A stretch of DNA of 64,000 nt. Origin: Kibdelosporangium banguiense (lineage in GTDB: Bacteria > Actinomycetota > Actinomycetes > Mycobacteriales > Pseudonocardiaceae). The notes below the pieces were generated by a model. The model had not been told where the DNA came from and made no database searches. It saw only the letters and a list, made by a program, of their open reading frames with translations. A program made the translations under genes and the position numbers. This document shows positions 52,721-62,120 of the stretch, in pieces (position 1 is the stretch's first letter; every line of letters begins with the position of its first letter). Location of the stretch: assembly GCF_017876405.1 (NCBI RefSeq), contig NZ_JAGINW010000001.1, positions 9,809,203-9,873,202 on the forward strand, given 5' to 3'.

Positions 52721-52904
52721 GCTGGCGGATTGACACCCGGATGCCCGCCGAAACATAAGGTGCGAAGGTGATTGACGCTACTGACGGCGAGCGGCGGCAA
52801 GTCCCAGCCCGGCTGCGAGCGCGAGACCGCCTGCGGCAACCAGTACTCCTCGCCCGTGGCGGACGGCCCACTACGCCTGGCGTGACCGCGCCCCCACCAG
52901 CCGG

Positions 52905-53140
52905 TCAGGCCGGATGCTGGCTTGGAGTTCTCTCACATGTCACGGGTACCCAGCGAACAGTCCGGTGAGCGCGGATCGGCGAGGCCGTCGGCTGGGATTC
53001 ACCGGACTGGGCACGGTTCTTGTTGACCGTACGGGCCGCGCGATCTCCTTGGCTCGTTTCGTGCTGGCGCCGCACTTCCTCGCTGAGTCCTTGACATGCT
53101 TGTACTGTCGCTCACGCTTGTTGCTCCATGACTGCTGCAT
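52905..53140 (-). pseudogene. Frameshifted small conserved gene (KRERQY-type, 'plasmid stabilization'-like)
   Basis: ATG at 53140 with GAAGGA starts QQSWSNKRERQYKHVKDSA and continues to AKEIA, the pattern of small conserved actinobacterial proteins of this type. In the present frame the sequence then becomes unrelated, but after removal of one CG from the CGCGCG run near 53037-53042 it reads AARTVNKNRAQSGES, the expected continuation, then ends at 52907. The family's usual C-terminal part is also missing. The gene is therefore probably broken by a two-base expansion. Confidence 0.65.
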
Positions 53141-53164
53141 AAGCCGACATCCTTCGAAAGCTGT

Positions 53165-53401
53165 CTACAAAGGAGAATCCCGCGAAACCGCCCACCCAAC
53201 CCCACCGTGGGAGACGCCCGGACCGAAGCCATGCGCCGTCACGGTCAGCTCCCCTGGATCTGCGAACTCACCATCGCCGGACGCATAGAAGTGGAAACCT
53301 GCTTCATGCCCACCGACGCAGACCAGACTCCACTGCAGGGAGGGAGCGCCGTCCGTTTCCAGGACCTCGGCTGGCACTCGACAGGCGGCGGCGTCGATCA
53401 A
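53165..53401 (-). CDS. Small protein coupled to the ThDP enzyme
   Basis: A TTG overlaps the TGA of the ThDP-enzyme gene (TTGA), opening 78 codons. The product has alternating hydrophobic strands (LQWSLVCVGGHEAGFHFYAS, ELTVTAHGFG) and no membrane segment. The overlap argues for a real, translationally coupled gene; the family is unknown. Confidence 0.4.
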   Translation of the reverse strand: MIDAAACRVPAEVLETDGAPSLQWSLVCVGGHEAGFHFYASGDGEFADPGELTVTAHGFGPGVSHGGVGWAVSRDSPL

Positions 53402-55182
53402 TGCGGCAGCACTTCCTGTGCCTTGGTCTTGAGGCCCTCGACCATCAGGTGCCAGGCGTCCGGGTCGCCTTTGAGCACCGCTTCGGCGGCGAACTTGGCC
53501 TGTTCGAACGTCGCGTGCGGCGGAATCGGCGGCACCTCGGGATCACAGTGGACATCCAGCACCACCGGACCATCCGCGGACAGGGCACGATCCCACGCAG
53601 GCCCCAAGTCGTCCGGGTCGTCCACGGTGATCCCCTCAAGCCCCACGCTCTGAGCAAACGAGGCGTACGAGACATCCGGCAGTACCTGGGATTCCTCGAA
53701 CTTCGGCGCACCGCCCATCGCCCGCAACTCCCACGTGACCTGGTTCAGATCGTTGTTGTGCAGCACACAGACCACACATCGCGGATCGGCCCACAGCTCG
53801 CGGTAGCGAGCGATCGTGATCAGCTCGGCCATCCCGTTCATCTGCATGGCACCGTCGCCGACCAGCGCCACCACCGGCCGGTCCGGGTGAGCGAACTTCG
53901 CGCCGATCGCGTAAGGAACGGCAGGGCCCATCGTGGCCAGCGTACCCGACAGCGACCCGCGCATCCGGCCACGCATCTTCAAGTCCCTGGCGTACCAGTT
54001 GGCCGCGGATCCCGAGTCAGCGGTCACGATCGCGTCCTGCGGAACGCGCGCGGACAGCTCCCAGACGATCCGCATCGGGTTGACCGGTGTGGCGGTCACC
54101 ATCGCCTGCATCTCCACTGTCTGCCACCATCGTGCCACATTGGACTCAATGGTCTTCCGCCACGAGCGGTCCTCTTTGGCCCGCAGCAGAGGGATCAACG
54201 CGGCCAGTGTGGACTTCGAGTCGCCAACGAGGTTCACTTCGGTCGGGAATCGCATTCCGATCATGGTGCCGTCGAGGTCGATCTGCACACCACGGGCCTT
54301 ACCGAAGTTCGGCAGGAACTGGGAGTAGGGGAAGTTCGAGCCGATCATCAACAGGGTGTCGCAGTCGCGCATCAGCTCGTAGCTCGGCCGGGTACCCAGC
54401 AGACCGATCGAGCCGGTCACATATGGCAGCTCATCCGAGAGGACATCCTTGCCCAGCAGAGCCTTCGCTACGCCTGCGCCTAGCAGGTCGGCAACGTGAC
54501 GTACCTCGGCGGCGGCGGCGCGTGCGCCCTGGCCGACCAGGATCGCCACCTTCTTGCCCGCGTTGAGCACCTCGGCGGCGCGCTCGATGTCTCCTGCGGC
54601 CGGGAGCACGTCCGGCTGGACCACGCTCGGGGGGCTGGAGGGAACGTTCTTGAACGCGTGCTTCGGTGGCGTGTACTTCTCGTCCTGAAGGTCGGCCGGG
54701 ATGATGATCGCCGTGGGTGCGCGCCGGGCCAGCGCGATCCGGATGGCGCGATCGATGGCGTTCGGCAGCTGCTCGGCCACGTTCACCTCAACGAGGTAGT
54801 CGCTGGCGACGTCCTTGAACAGGACCTGCAAGTCCACTTCCTGCTGATAGCTCCCGCCCATCGCGCTGCGCGCGGTCTGCCCGACGATCGCCACCACCGG
54901 TACGTGGTCCAGCTTCGCGTCGTACAAGCCGTTCAGCAAATGAATCGCGCCCGGCCCACTGGTGGCCATGCACACACCTACCCGGCCGGAGAACTTCGCA
55001 TAACCGACCGCTTCGAAAGCCGCCATCTCCTCATGCCGTGACTGCACGAATCGTGGTTCGTTGTCCGCTTTTCCGAACGCGGCGATAATCCCGTTGATAC
55101 CGTCGCCCGGATAGCCGAACACTTGCTCGACATTCCAGTCCCGCAAACGTTGCAGCACGTAGTCGCCAACGGTCTCGGCCAC
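53398..55182 (-). CDS. ThDP-dependent pyruvate oxidase/dehydrogenase-type enzyme
   Basis: 594 residues from GTG at 55182 (GGAAGGGG). Three-domain POX layout: N-terminal pyrimidine domain with catalytic Glu (SRHEEMAAFEAVGYAKFSG), central FAD/nucleotide domain, C-terminal ThDP-Mg motif (GDGAMQMNGMAEL ... HNNDLN). It resembles PoxB (pyruvate:quinone oxidoreductase) and related enzymes more than acetolactate synthase. It should oxidise pyruvate to acetate at the membrane. It is divergent, with 71 bases between, from the FAD/Fe-S dehydrogenase gene, which would produce pyruvate if it is a lactate dehydrogenase. Confidence 0.9.
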   Translation of the reverse strand: MAETVGDYVLQRLRDWNVEQVFGYPGDGINGIIAAFGKADNEPRFVQSRHEEMAAFEAVGYAKFSGRVGVCMATSGPGAIHLLNGLYDAKLDHVPVVAIVGQTARSAMGGSYQQEVDLQVLFKDVASDYLVEVNVAEQLPNAIDRAIRIALARRAPTAIIIPADLQDEKYTPPKHAFKNVPSSPPSVVQPDVLPAAGDIERAAEVLNAGKKVAILVGQGARAAAAEVRHVADLLGAGVAKALLGKDVLSDELPYVTGSIGLLGTRPSYELMRDCDTLLMIGSNFPYSQFLPNFGKARGVQIDLDGTMIGMRFPTEVNLVGDSKSTLAALIPLLRAKEDRSWRKTIESNVARWWQTVEMQAMVTATPVNPMRIVWELSARVPQDAIVTADSGSAANWYARDLKMRGRMRGSLSGTLATMGPAVPYAIGAKFAHPDRPVVALVGDGAMQMNGMAELITIARYRELWADPRCVVCVLHNNDLNQVTWELRAMGGAPKFEESQVLPDVSYASFAQSVGLEGITVDDPDDLGPAWDRALSADGPVVLDVHCDPEVPPIPPHATFEQAKFAAEAVLKGDPDAWHLMVEGLKTKAQEVLPH

Positions 55183-55253
55183 GTCAGGTCCCCTTCCGCT
55201 CGATACTCCCTCCCTGGCGGTTACCCAGTCGGCATCGGGGTACACAAGCCACC

Positions 55254-58145
55254 GTGGACCTGGTAACGAGCTTGCGTGAGCGGGTGGACGGCGAGATCCG
55301 GTTCGATGCGGGCAGTCGCGCCGCGTATTCGACCGACGCGTCCAATTTCCGGCAAATGCCTATCGGTGTCGTGATACCGCGAACACCGGAGGCCGCAGTC
55401 GAAGCGGTCGCTGTGGCGCGGGAATTCGACGCCCCTGTCCTTTCCCGGGGCGGTGGCACAAGCCTGGCCGGGCAATGCACCAACACCGCGATCGTGATCG
55501 ATTGGTCGAAATACTGCACGCGGCTGGAATCCGTCGACGTCAACGCGCGCACCTGCGTTGTGCAGTCGGGAATCGTGCTGGACGAGCTCAGCCGCCAACT
55601 GGCGGACACAGGACTGCGGTACGGCCCGGAGCCCGCGACCCACATGAACTGCACCATCGGCGGGATGATCGGGAACAACTCCTGTGGCGCGACCGCACAA
55701 CGCACTGGCAAGGTCGTCGACAACATCGCGAGACTGGAAGTATTGCTCTACGACGGCACCCGCTTCTGGTGCGGTGAGACCACAGATGACGACTACGCCC
55801 GGATCGAACGCCGGGGCGACCTCCGCGCGTCGGTCTACCGGCGACTGCGTCATCTCAGGGACACCTACGCCGACCGGATCCGCGAACGCTATCCGGACAT
55901 CCCACGCCGCATGTCCGGTTACAACCTCGACTCCCTGTTGCCAGAACACGACTTCGACGTTGCCGGTCTGCTGACCGGTAGCGAGTCGACGCTGGTGACC
56001 ATCCTCCGTGCGGAACTCGAACTCGTTACGGTGCTCAACGAGCGGACTCTGGTCGTGCTGGGATTCCCCGACATCTACCGGGCCGCGGACGCCGTTCCGG
56101 CGATCCTGCCGCACGACCCCATCGCGCTGGAAGGCATGGACGCACGGCTGATCCGCGACGAACAGATCAAGCACCTCAACGACAAAGCACGAGGCGAACT
56201 GCCGAAAGGGCACGCGTACCTGATGGTGCAGTTCGGCGCGAGCACCAAGGACGAAGTCGAGCAACAGGCACAGCGACTGCTCGACGGGATCGGCGAGTCG
56301 GAACACGACCCCGCCCACGAGGACGAGCTGTGGCAAGTTCGCGAGGCAGGCCTCGGCGCCACCGCCCACATCCCGAACCATCCCGATACGTTCGAAGGCT
56401 GGGAGGATTCCGCCGTCGCACCGGACCGGCTCGGCGACTACCTCCGCCGCCTGCAAGGCCTGTACCAGGAATTCGGGTACGCCGACAACACAGGTCCCAG
56501 TCTCTACGGCCACTTTGGACAGGGCTGCGTGCACACCCGCATCCCGTTCGACCTCTACACCACCAACGGCGTGGCCGCGTACCGGCAGTTCATGCAACGC
56601 GCCGCCGACCTGGTCGCCGAGTTCGGCGGGTCGTTCTCCGGCGAACACGGCGACGGACAGAGCCGCGGTGAACTGCTGCCAAGGATGTTCGGGGCAGACC
56701 TCGTCGACGCCTTCGGCAAGCTCAAGGCGATCTTCGACCCCGGCGACAAGATGAACCCGGGCAAGGTGGTCCATCCGTCCCCGCTCGATGACCACCTGCG
56801 GCTCGGCTCGTCCTGGGCGCCCGCCGTCGACCAGCGCCTGCACTTTCACTACCCGCATGACGGCGGTTCCTTCGCCGAGGCCGCCAACCGGTGCGTCGGA
56901 GTCGGCAAATGCCGGCAGCACACCAACTCCAAAGGCGCGGTCATGTGCCCCTCGTACCAAGTCACCAAGGACGAGGAACACTCCACGCGCGGTCGCGCCC
57001 GCCTGCTGTTCGAGATGCTGGACGGTCACGGCGACAGCCCGATCCAGGACGGCTGGCGCTCCGGAGCCGTCAAGGACGCATTGGACTTGTGCCTGTCCTG
57101 CAAAGGATGCAAGGCCGACTGCCCGGCCGACGTGGACATGGCGACCTACAAAGCGGAGTTCCTGGCTCACCACTACCAAGGCCGGCCGTGGCGGCGTCCC
57201 CGCTCGGACCTGTCGATGGGCTGGCTCCCCACGATCGCCCACGCCGTCAGCAGACTGCGGCTCAGCCGCATCGTCAACGCGGCCACTCACACTCCCTTGC
57301 TGTCCACACTGGCCATCGCGTTGGCCGGAGTGGAGAAGCGCCAGATCCCGCTGTTCGCACGCGAAAGCCTGCAGCACTGGTTCCACCGCCGCGGCTCACG
57401 ACCCGGCCATCGCGGCACAGCCGTGCTCTGGCCCGACACGTTCACCGGCTTCTTCCATCCACACATCGGGAAAGCGGCTGTCGAAGTGCTCGAAGATGCC
57501 GGCTGGCAAGTCACCATGCCGGCCCGGCCGCTGTGCTGCGGCCTGACCTGGATCTCCACCGGGCAGCTCACAACAGCCAAACGGATCCTCACCCGCACCG
57601 TGCGCGCCCTCGCCCGCCACGTACGTGCGGGCGGCCTCGTCGTCGGCCTCGAACCCAGCTGCACCGCGGTCTTCCGGTCCGACGCCCTCGACCTGTTCCC
57701 CGGCGACCACGACGTCCGCCGCCTCCACGAGCAGACCGTGACACTGGCCGAGCTACTCACCGAACACACCGATGGGTACCAGCCCCCGCCCGTAGCCGTG
57801 GACCAAGCTCTTGCCCAAGTTCATTGCCACCAGCACGCCATCATGGGCTGGGACGCCGACCGCACACTGCTGCGTCAGGCCGGTGTCCACATCGAACAGC
57901 TGGAATCCGGCTGCTGCGGACTGGCCGACAACTTCGGATTCGAACGAGGCCACCTCGACGTGAGCAAAGCCTGCGCCGAACGAGTCCTGCTGCCTCGGCT
58001 ACGCGCAGCCGCCCCATCGACCACCGTCCTCGCCGACGGATTCAGCTGCCGCACACAGATCCACGAACTCGACAGCGGCGGTCACAAAGGCGTCCATCTC
58101 GCGGAGCTTCTCGCCCAAGCCCTGCGAGCACGTACCCGCGATTGA
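55254..58145 (+). CDS. FAD-binding and Fe-S dehydrogenase (D-lactate/glycolate type)
   Basis: 963 residues. Residues about 25-260 are a PCMH FAD domain (RGGGTSLAGQC, GGMIGNNSCGA), followed by the FAD-oxidase C domain (SGEHGDGQSRGEL near 460). A ferredoxin-like segment (about 535-640) has Cys groups GVGKCRQH and CLSCKGCKADCP, and a C-terminal part carries two CCG domains (LCCGLTW; SGCCGLADNFGFE). The fusion combines the roles of GlcD/Dld and GlcF subunits and passes electrons to quinone. Substrate is D-lactate, glycolate or a similar 2-hydroxy acid. Confidence 0.92.
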   Translation: MDLVTSLRERVDGEIRFDAGSRAAYSTDASNFRQMPIGVVIPRTPEAAVEAVAVAREFDAPVLSRGGGTSLAGQCTNTAIVIDWSKYCTRLESVDVNARTCVVQSGIVLDELSRQLADTGLRYGPEPATHMNCTIGGMIGNNSCGATAQRTGKVVDNIARLEVLLYDGTRFWCGETTDDDYARIERRGDLRASVYRRLRHLRDTYADRIRERYPDIPRRMSGYNLDSLLPEHDFDVAGLLTGSESTLVTILRAELELVTVLNERTLVVLGFPDIYRAADAVPAILPHDPIALEGMDARLIRDEQIKHLNDKARGELPKGHAYLMVQFGASTKDEVEQQAQRLLDGIGESEHDPAHEDELWQVREAGLGATAHIPNHPDTFEGWEDSAVAPDRLGDYLRRLQGLYQEFGYADNTGPSLYGHFGQGCVHTRIPFDLYTTNGVAAYRQFMQRAADLVAEFGGSFSGEHGDGQSRGELLPRMFGADLVDAFGKLKAIFDPGDKMNPGKVVHPSPLDDHLRLGSSWAPAVDQRLHFHYPHDGGSFAEAANRCVGVGKCRQHTNSKGAVMCPSYQVTKDEEHSTRGRARLLFEMLDGHGDSPIQDGWRSGAVKDALDLCLSCKGCKADCPADVDMATYKAEFLAHHYQGRPWRRPRSDLSMGWLPTIAHAVSRLRLSRIVNAATHTPLLSTLAIALAGVEKRQIPLFARESLQHWFHRRGSRPGHRGTAVLWPDTFTGFFHPHIGKAAVEVLEDAGWQVTMPARPLCCGLTWISTGQLTTAKRILTRTVRALARHVRAGGLVVGLEPSCTAVFRSDALDLFPGDHDVRRLHEQTVTLAELLTEHTDGYQPPPVAVDQALAQVHCHQHAIMGWDADRTLLRQAGVHIEQLESGCCGLADNFGFERGHLDVSKACAERVLLPRLRAAAPSTTVLADGFSCRTQIHELDSGGHKGVHLAELLAQALRARTRD

Positions 58146-58601
58146 TCCAGGCCACATCCTGACGTCAGGTCAGAACACCTTGACCCGTTGCGGCCCATTC
58201 GGCCAACCTGGGCGACACTGTGCTGTAGAAAGCCGGTTCCAGCGTCATCGCGACGTGACTGCTGTCCATCTCCACGCATTCCGCACATGGGTCAAGGCAC
58301 AGCTGCTCGGTTCGAGTCAGCGCACTTCTCGTCATGCCAGAGACTTACCCAGACGCCCGATCGCTAAGCGACACCACGACGACATACCGCATCGGTCGTT
58401 GTCTGGTCACACAGACCGGGTACCCACTGCATCCCAGACGACGCACCCAGCACTCGGGATCGGATGACGGCCGTCCGACAGGCAACCAACCAGCTGGGGG
58501 TAACCCAAGGGCATGAGTACACACCAGAGCAAACACTTTGCCACCACCGCCCGGACCTTCGGCCCGGGTTCACGCACCGGCACTCGTGGTACCCGGCCTG
58601 C
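58146..58601. other. Intergenic region with 12-bp palindrome
   Basis: CCTGACGTCAGG (58158-58169) is a perfect palindrome just after the dehydrogenase stop. Frames upstream of ATG 58602 were rejected as gene starts. Nothing else was recognised. Confidence 0.35.
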
Positions 58602-59246
58602 ATGACCGACCAGAAGCAGATCGCGAGGCGGCTGCTCGACGTGGCCGGCGACACCTATGCCAGCCAGGCCAGCATCCGCCTCGCCGACAAACCGTCCCCG
58701 CTTTACCGGTTGCTCGTGCTGAGCGTGTTGCTGTCCACCCGGATCAAGGCGGACATCGCGGTGGCCGCCGCCCATGAGCTGGCCAAGGCCAAGATGACCA
58801 CCCCTCGCAAGATGCTCAACGCGACCTGGCAGCAACGAGTCGACGCCCTCGGCAGGGCTCACTACGTCCGCTACGACGAAAGCACCGCGACCGCACTCGG
58901 CGAGGGCGCGCAGTTGCTGCTCGACAAGTACAGCGGTGACCTACGCAAGCTCCGCAAAGCGGCGGACGGCGACGTGGACAAGATCCGGGCGTTGCTGCAG
59001 GAGATTCCGCGACTAGGGCCGGTGGGCGCACACATCTTCTGCCGCGAGGTGCAAGGGGTATGGCCGGAGCTTCGGCCGTATCTGGACCGCAAGGCGCTCG
59101 ACGGCGCGGCCAAGGTCGGCCTGACAGCCGATCGCGGCCGGCTGGCCCGACTGGCCGGTGACGATCCCGCCAGGCTGGCCGCGGGTCTGGTCCGCGTTGG
59201 TCTGGATAGGCGCCTCGCCAAGGAAGTCCAGCAAAGCGCCTCGTGA
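58602..59246 (+). CDS. Endonuclease III-like protein without Fe-S cluster
   Basis: 214 residues with the HhH-GPD layout: helical bundle (SPLYRLLVLSVLLSTRIKAD) and a helix-hairpin-helix-like segment LQEIPRLGPVGAHIFCREV about 135. Endonuclease III removes oxidised pyrimidines. The family's C-terminal four-Cys cluster (C-x6-C-x2-C-x5-C) is absent and the HhH Lys is not in its usual place, so glycosylase activity may be lost or altered. Start chosen at MTDQKQ; upstream frame is not protein-like. Confidence 0.75.
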   Translation: MTDQKQIARRLLDVAGDTYASQASIRLADKPSPLYRLLVLSVLLSTRIKADIAVAAAHELAKAKMTTPRKMLNATWQQRVDALGRAHYVRYDESTATALGEGAQLLLDKYSGDLRKLRKAADGDVDKIRALLQEIPRLGPVGAHIFCREVQGVWPELRPYLDRKALDGAAKVGLTADRGRLARLAGDDPARLAAGLVRVGLDRRLAKEVQQSAS

Positions 59247-59464
59247 CAGGTCACACGAGGGCCGCCGCGCGGTCCCGGAGCTCCGGATGCACCCGGTTCT
59301 CTCAGAAGTCGAAGAACGCTTCCTGGTCCGGCCCATGCACACCGGCCCCGACAAGCAACTTCAGGCCGTACATTCGAGTACCCCCCAGCCGGTTTGTCAC
59401 AGGTGCTGGACGAGTCGTTTTCCGCCCGGCCGGCGGGGTAGTCCAGACAGGAGGAGTGATCGCG

Positions 59465-59863
59465 ATGCCGGAAAACACCTCTGGTGAGAAGTCCACCAGT
59501 GAGCTGCTCAAAGATCTCTCCGGTCAGGTCGGCCACCTCGCCCGCACCGAGGTCCGGCTGGCCGGACGTGAGGTGCGCGGCAAGATCCGGCACGCCGGAC
59601 TGGGCGCGACGGCGGCCGGGGTCGCCGGTGTGCTCGCCCTCTACGGTGGCGGCGCGATCATAGCCGGGCTGATCCTGCTGCTCGCACTCGTTATGCCGGT
59701 CTGGGTGGCCGCGCTTGTCGGCGGTGCCATCGCCCTTGCCATGGCGGGGCTTGCCATCCTAGTCGCCCGCGCACAGCTACGCCGCGGCGCTCCGCTGCCG
59801 TCCGCCGCTGTGGAAAGCGCGAAACAGGACATCCGGACCGTGAAAGAGGCGACGCAGCGATGA
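59465..59863 (+). CDS. Phage-holin-like family membrane protein (holin-X)
   Basis: 132 residues. ATG behind AGGAGG. N-terminal amphipathic helix (SELLKDLSGQVGHLARTEV) and two membrane helices (ALYGGGAIIAGLILLLALV; AALVGGAIALAMAGLAILVA), the pattern of the actinobacterial putative holin superfamily III. Despite the name these are chromosomal membrane proteins of unknown role. The stop overlaps the next start (ATGA). Confidence 0.82.
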   Translation: MPENTSGEKSTSELLKDLSGQVGHLARTEVRLAGREVRGKIRHAGLGATAAGVAGVLALYGGGAIIAGLILLLALVMPVWVAALVGGAIALAMAGLAILVARAQLRRGAPLPSAAVESAKQDIRTVKEATQR

Positions 59864-60075
59864 CCAGCAAGCAACGGATGCCCGGCGACGGACTGACCGA
59901 CGACGACTTGCGCCGCGACGTCGAGCTCACCCGCGAGGAGCTGGCAGGCACCATCGACGCGCTCACCCGTGTCCCGGCGCGGATGCGGCGTTCTGCCCGG
60001 CTGCCGGTGATCGTCACGGGTGTGATGCTCCTGCTTGTCGTGACCGCGATGTGGTGGAGGCGAAAGCACCGATGA
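59860..60075 (+). CDS. DUF3618-type small membrane protein
   Basis: 71 residues: a polar helix with RRDVELTREELAGTIDALTR, the DUF3618 signature, then one membrane helix (LPVIVTGVMLLLVVTAMWW) and a basic end. ATGA overlap with the holin-X gene shows co-translation. These two families often sit together in actinobacteria; function unknown. Confidence 0.8.
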   Translation: MTSKQRMPGDGLTDDDLRRDVELTREELAGTIDALTRVPARMRRSARLPVIVTGVMLLLVVTAMWWRRKHR

Positions 60076-60144
60076 GACTGCGAGAGCTGACTGAGCACCT
60101 CGGGCCGTTCGCGTCGGTCTGCTTCGACTGAAGAGGAGGCCGCG

Positions 60145-60357
60145 ATGCAACGCGAAAGCGACAAGCATGGACCACTCCGCGACGACGAGCTCAAGCACGA
60201 GATCCAGGGCGCGCTGCGCGGCAATCGGCCCACCAGGTCCGAGGAATGGCGTGATCCCGAACCCTTCACGGACGACGACGGTCCGCTATCCCAGCTGACC
60301 GAAGCCGGTGTGGCAGTGTGGCTGGACGACCGGAAGACACCCACCATCGGATCGTGA
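60145..60357 (+). CDS. Small acidic conserved protein
   Basis: 70 residues, starting behind AGAGGAGG. Charged and soluble, with LRDDELKHEIQGALRGNRPT and EEWRDPEP, a pattern I know from small actinobacterial proteins next to holin-X/DUF3618 genes. No catalytic motif. Probably the third gene of that operon. Confidence 0.6.
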   Translation: MQRESDKHGPLRDDELKHEIQGALRGNRPTRSEEWRDPEPFTDDDGPLSQLTEAGVAVWLDDRKTPTIGS

Positions 60358-60450
60358 TCAACACAATCTCACGACGGCGCTCAAGAAAGCCGTTGACGCG
60401 GTCCTGTACGTCGCGGCATGGCAGGCGCCTGATGCGGGTATCCGGGAGCC

Positions 60451-61956
60451 ATGTCAACGACAACCGCGCGGCATTCGCTCTGGCTCGAGGCGCTGCCGGC
60501 CGACGGATACCGGAACCTGGAGGGCGACAAGAATTTTGATGTGGTCGTCATCGGTGGCGGCATCACCGGGCTGACCACAGCCTTGTTGCTCAAGCGTGCC
60601 GGCGCACGCGTCGCCGTGCTGGAGGCGGGCCGAATCGCCAGCGGCGTCAGTGGCAACAACACCGCCAAGGTGACAGCGCTGCAAGCCACCATGTACTCGA
60701 AGATCGCCGGACGGCACGGCACCGCCGCGGCGAGCGACTACGCGGCCGCCAGCATGGCCGGCGTGGACCAGCTCGCCGCGCTTGTCGAGCAGGAGGGAAT
60801 CGAATGCGACGCGGACCGCAGGCCGGCGGTCACCTACGCCATGACCGAGGGCGAGTTGCCCGCCGTACGGCGGGAAGCCGAAGCCGCTGCCGCGGCGGGG
60901 CTGCCCGTGACGTCGGTCGACGAACTCGATGTCCCGTTCCCGATGTTCGGCGCTGTCCGCCTGGATGACCAGTTGATGATCCACCCGGCTCGCTACCTGA
61001 TCGGGCTGGCGGCGAGCGTGCACGGTGACGGATGCGAAGTGTTCGAGAACAGCCGCGTCTTGCTGGTTCACGAAAGAACGCAATGCCGGGCGGCTACCGA
61101 AAGCGGCACGGTCAGTGCGGATCGCGTGGTGGTTGCGACGCACTACCCGATCCTTGACCGAGGGCTGTACTTCGGCCGCCTGGAACCCATCCGCGCCTAC
61201 TGCGTCGCCCTGCGACTGCGGTCTGGGGCACCGCCGCGTGAGCTCGCCATCAGCGCAGGGAACCCGGCCTGGTCCATAGGTTCCGCGGGCGATCTGTTGA
61301 TCGTGTGTGGGCAAAGCCATCCCACCGGGGAGCGATTCGTCGGCAACGAGCGGTACCAGCGGCTCGAGTCCTTCGCCCGCGAGCACTGGGACGTCGATCG
61401 GGTCACCCACAGGTGGTCCGCGCAGGATCCCCGCGGCTACGACGACCTGCCGATGATCGGCTCATACACGATGGGCTCGAAGCGGCTCCATGTCGCGACC
61501 GGGTACGCGAAATGGGGGCTGTCGACCGGAACGTTCGCTGGCATGATTCTCGCGGATCGGCTTATGGACAAGCCGAACCCGTGGGCGGACCGGTTCAGTC
61601 CGCACCGTGTGACGCTGACCGCCCTGCCGTCCCTGCTGAAGATGAACGCGATGGTCGCCGGCGACATGATCGGCGACCGGCTCGTCACCGTCGACACAAC
61701 CACCAGCGAGGACGTGCCGCGCGGACAGGCCAGCGTCGTGCGGGACGGTCTCGGCCGCAAAGGCGTCTACCGCGATGATGACGGTGGCCTGCACGGCGTA
61801 TCACTGCGCTGCACGCACCTTGGCTGCTTGGTGCGGTTCAACCAGGCCGAACGCAGCTGGGACTGCCCGTGCCACGGATCTCGGTTCGATGTCGACGGCA
61901 ATGTCCTAGAAGGACCGGCGACGCGTCCGCTGCCACGCCGCGATCCGGAGACCTGA
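60451..61956 (+). CDS. FAD-dependent oxidoreductase with C-terminal Rieske domain
   Basis: 501 residues. A DAO-type FAD domain with the dinucleotide motif VVVIGGGITGLTTALLL (about 30) and GVSGNNTAKVTALQ is followed, from about residue 405, by a Rieske [2Fe-2S] domain with both ligand pairs (CTHLGC and CPCHGSRF). Such fusions pass electrons between a substrate amine or hydroxyl at the flavin and the iron-sulfur centre; the substrate is unknown. Soluble and cytoplasmic. Confidence 0.9.
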   Translation: MSTTTARHSLWLEALPADGYRNLEGDKNFDVVVIGGGITGLTTALLLKRAGARVAVLEAGRIASGVSGNNTAKVTALQATMYSKIAGRHGTAAASDYAAASMAGVDQLAALVEQEGIECDADRRPAVTYAMTEGELPAVRREAEAAAAAGLPVTSVDELDVPFPMFGAVRLDDQLMIHPARYLIGLAASVHGDGCEVFENSRVLLVHERTQCRAATESGTVSADRVVVATHYPILDRGLYFGRLEPIRAYCVALRLRSGAPPRELAISAGNPAWSIGSAGDLLIVCGQSHPTGERFVGNERYQRLESFAREHWDVDRVTHRWSAQDPRGYDDLPMIGSYTMGSKRLHVATGYAKWGLSTGTFAGMILADRLMDKPNPWADRFSPHRVTLTALPSLLKMNAMVAGDMIGDRLVTVDTTTSEDVPRGQASVVRDGLGRKGVYRDDDGGLHGVSLRCTHLGCLVRFNQAERSWDCPCHGSRFDVDGNVLEGPATRPLPRRDPET

Positions 61957-62120
61957 CCTACCGGGTGTCGCACGTCGTCGGCGAGGCGCCGGCCGAGCCT
62001 GATCCTGACCAGGCCCACGGCCATCACGGCCTGGCTGGGCTGAACACCCTGGTGATACTCCCCGGAATCCGGAAACGTCTCCGGCCTGTCGCATCCGCAA
62101 CCGATGCCTCGGGCCGCTCG

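Noticed and set aside
55221..57386. 721-codon minus-strand ORF
   Set aside because: Antisense of the FAD/Fe-S dehydrogenase, which has full cofactor motifs.
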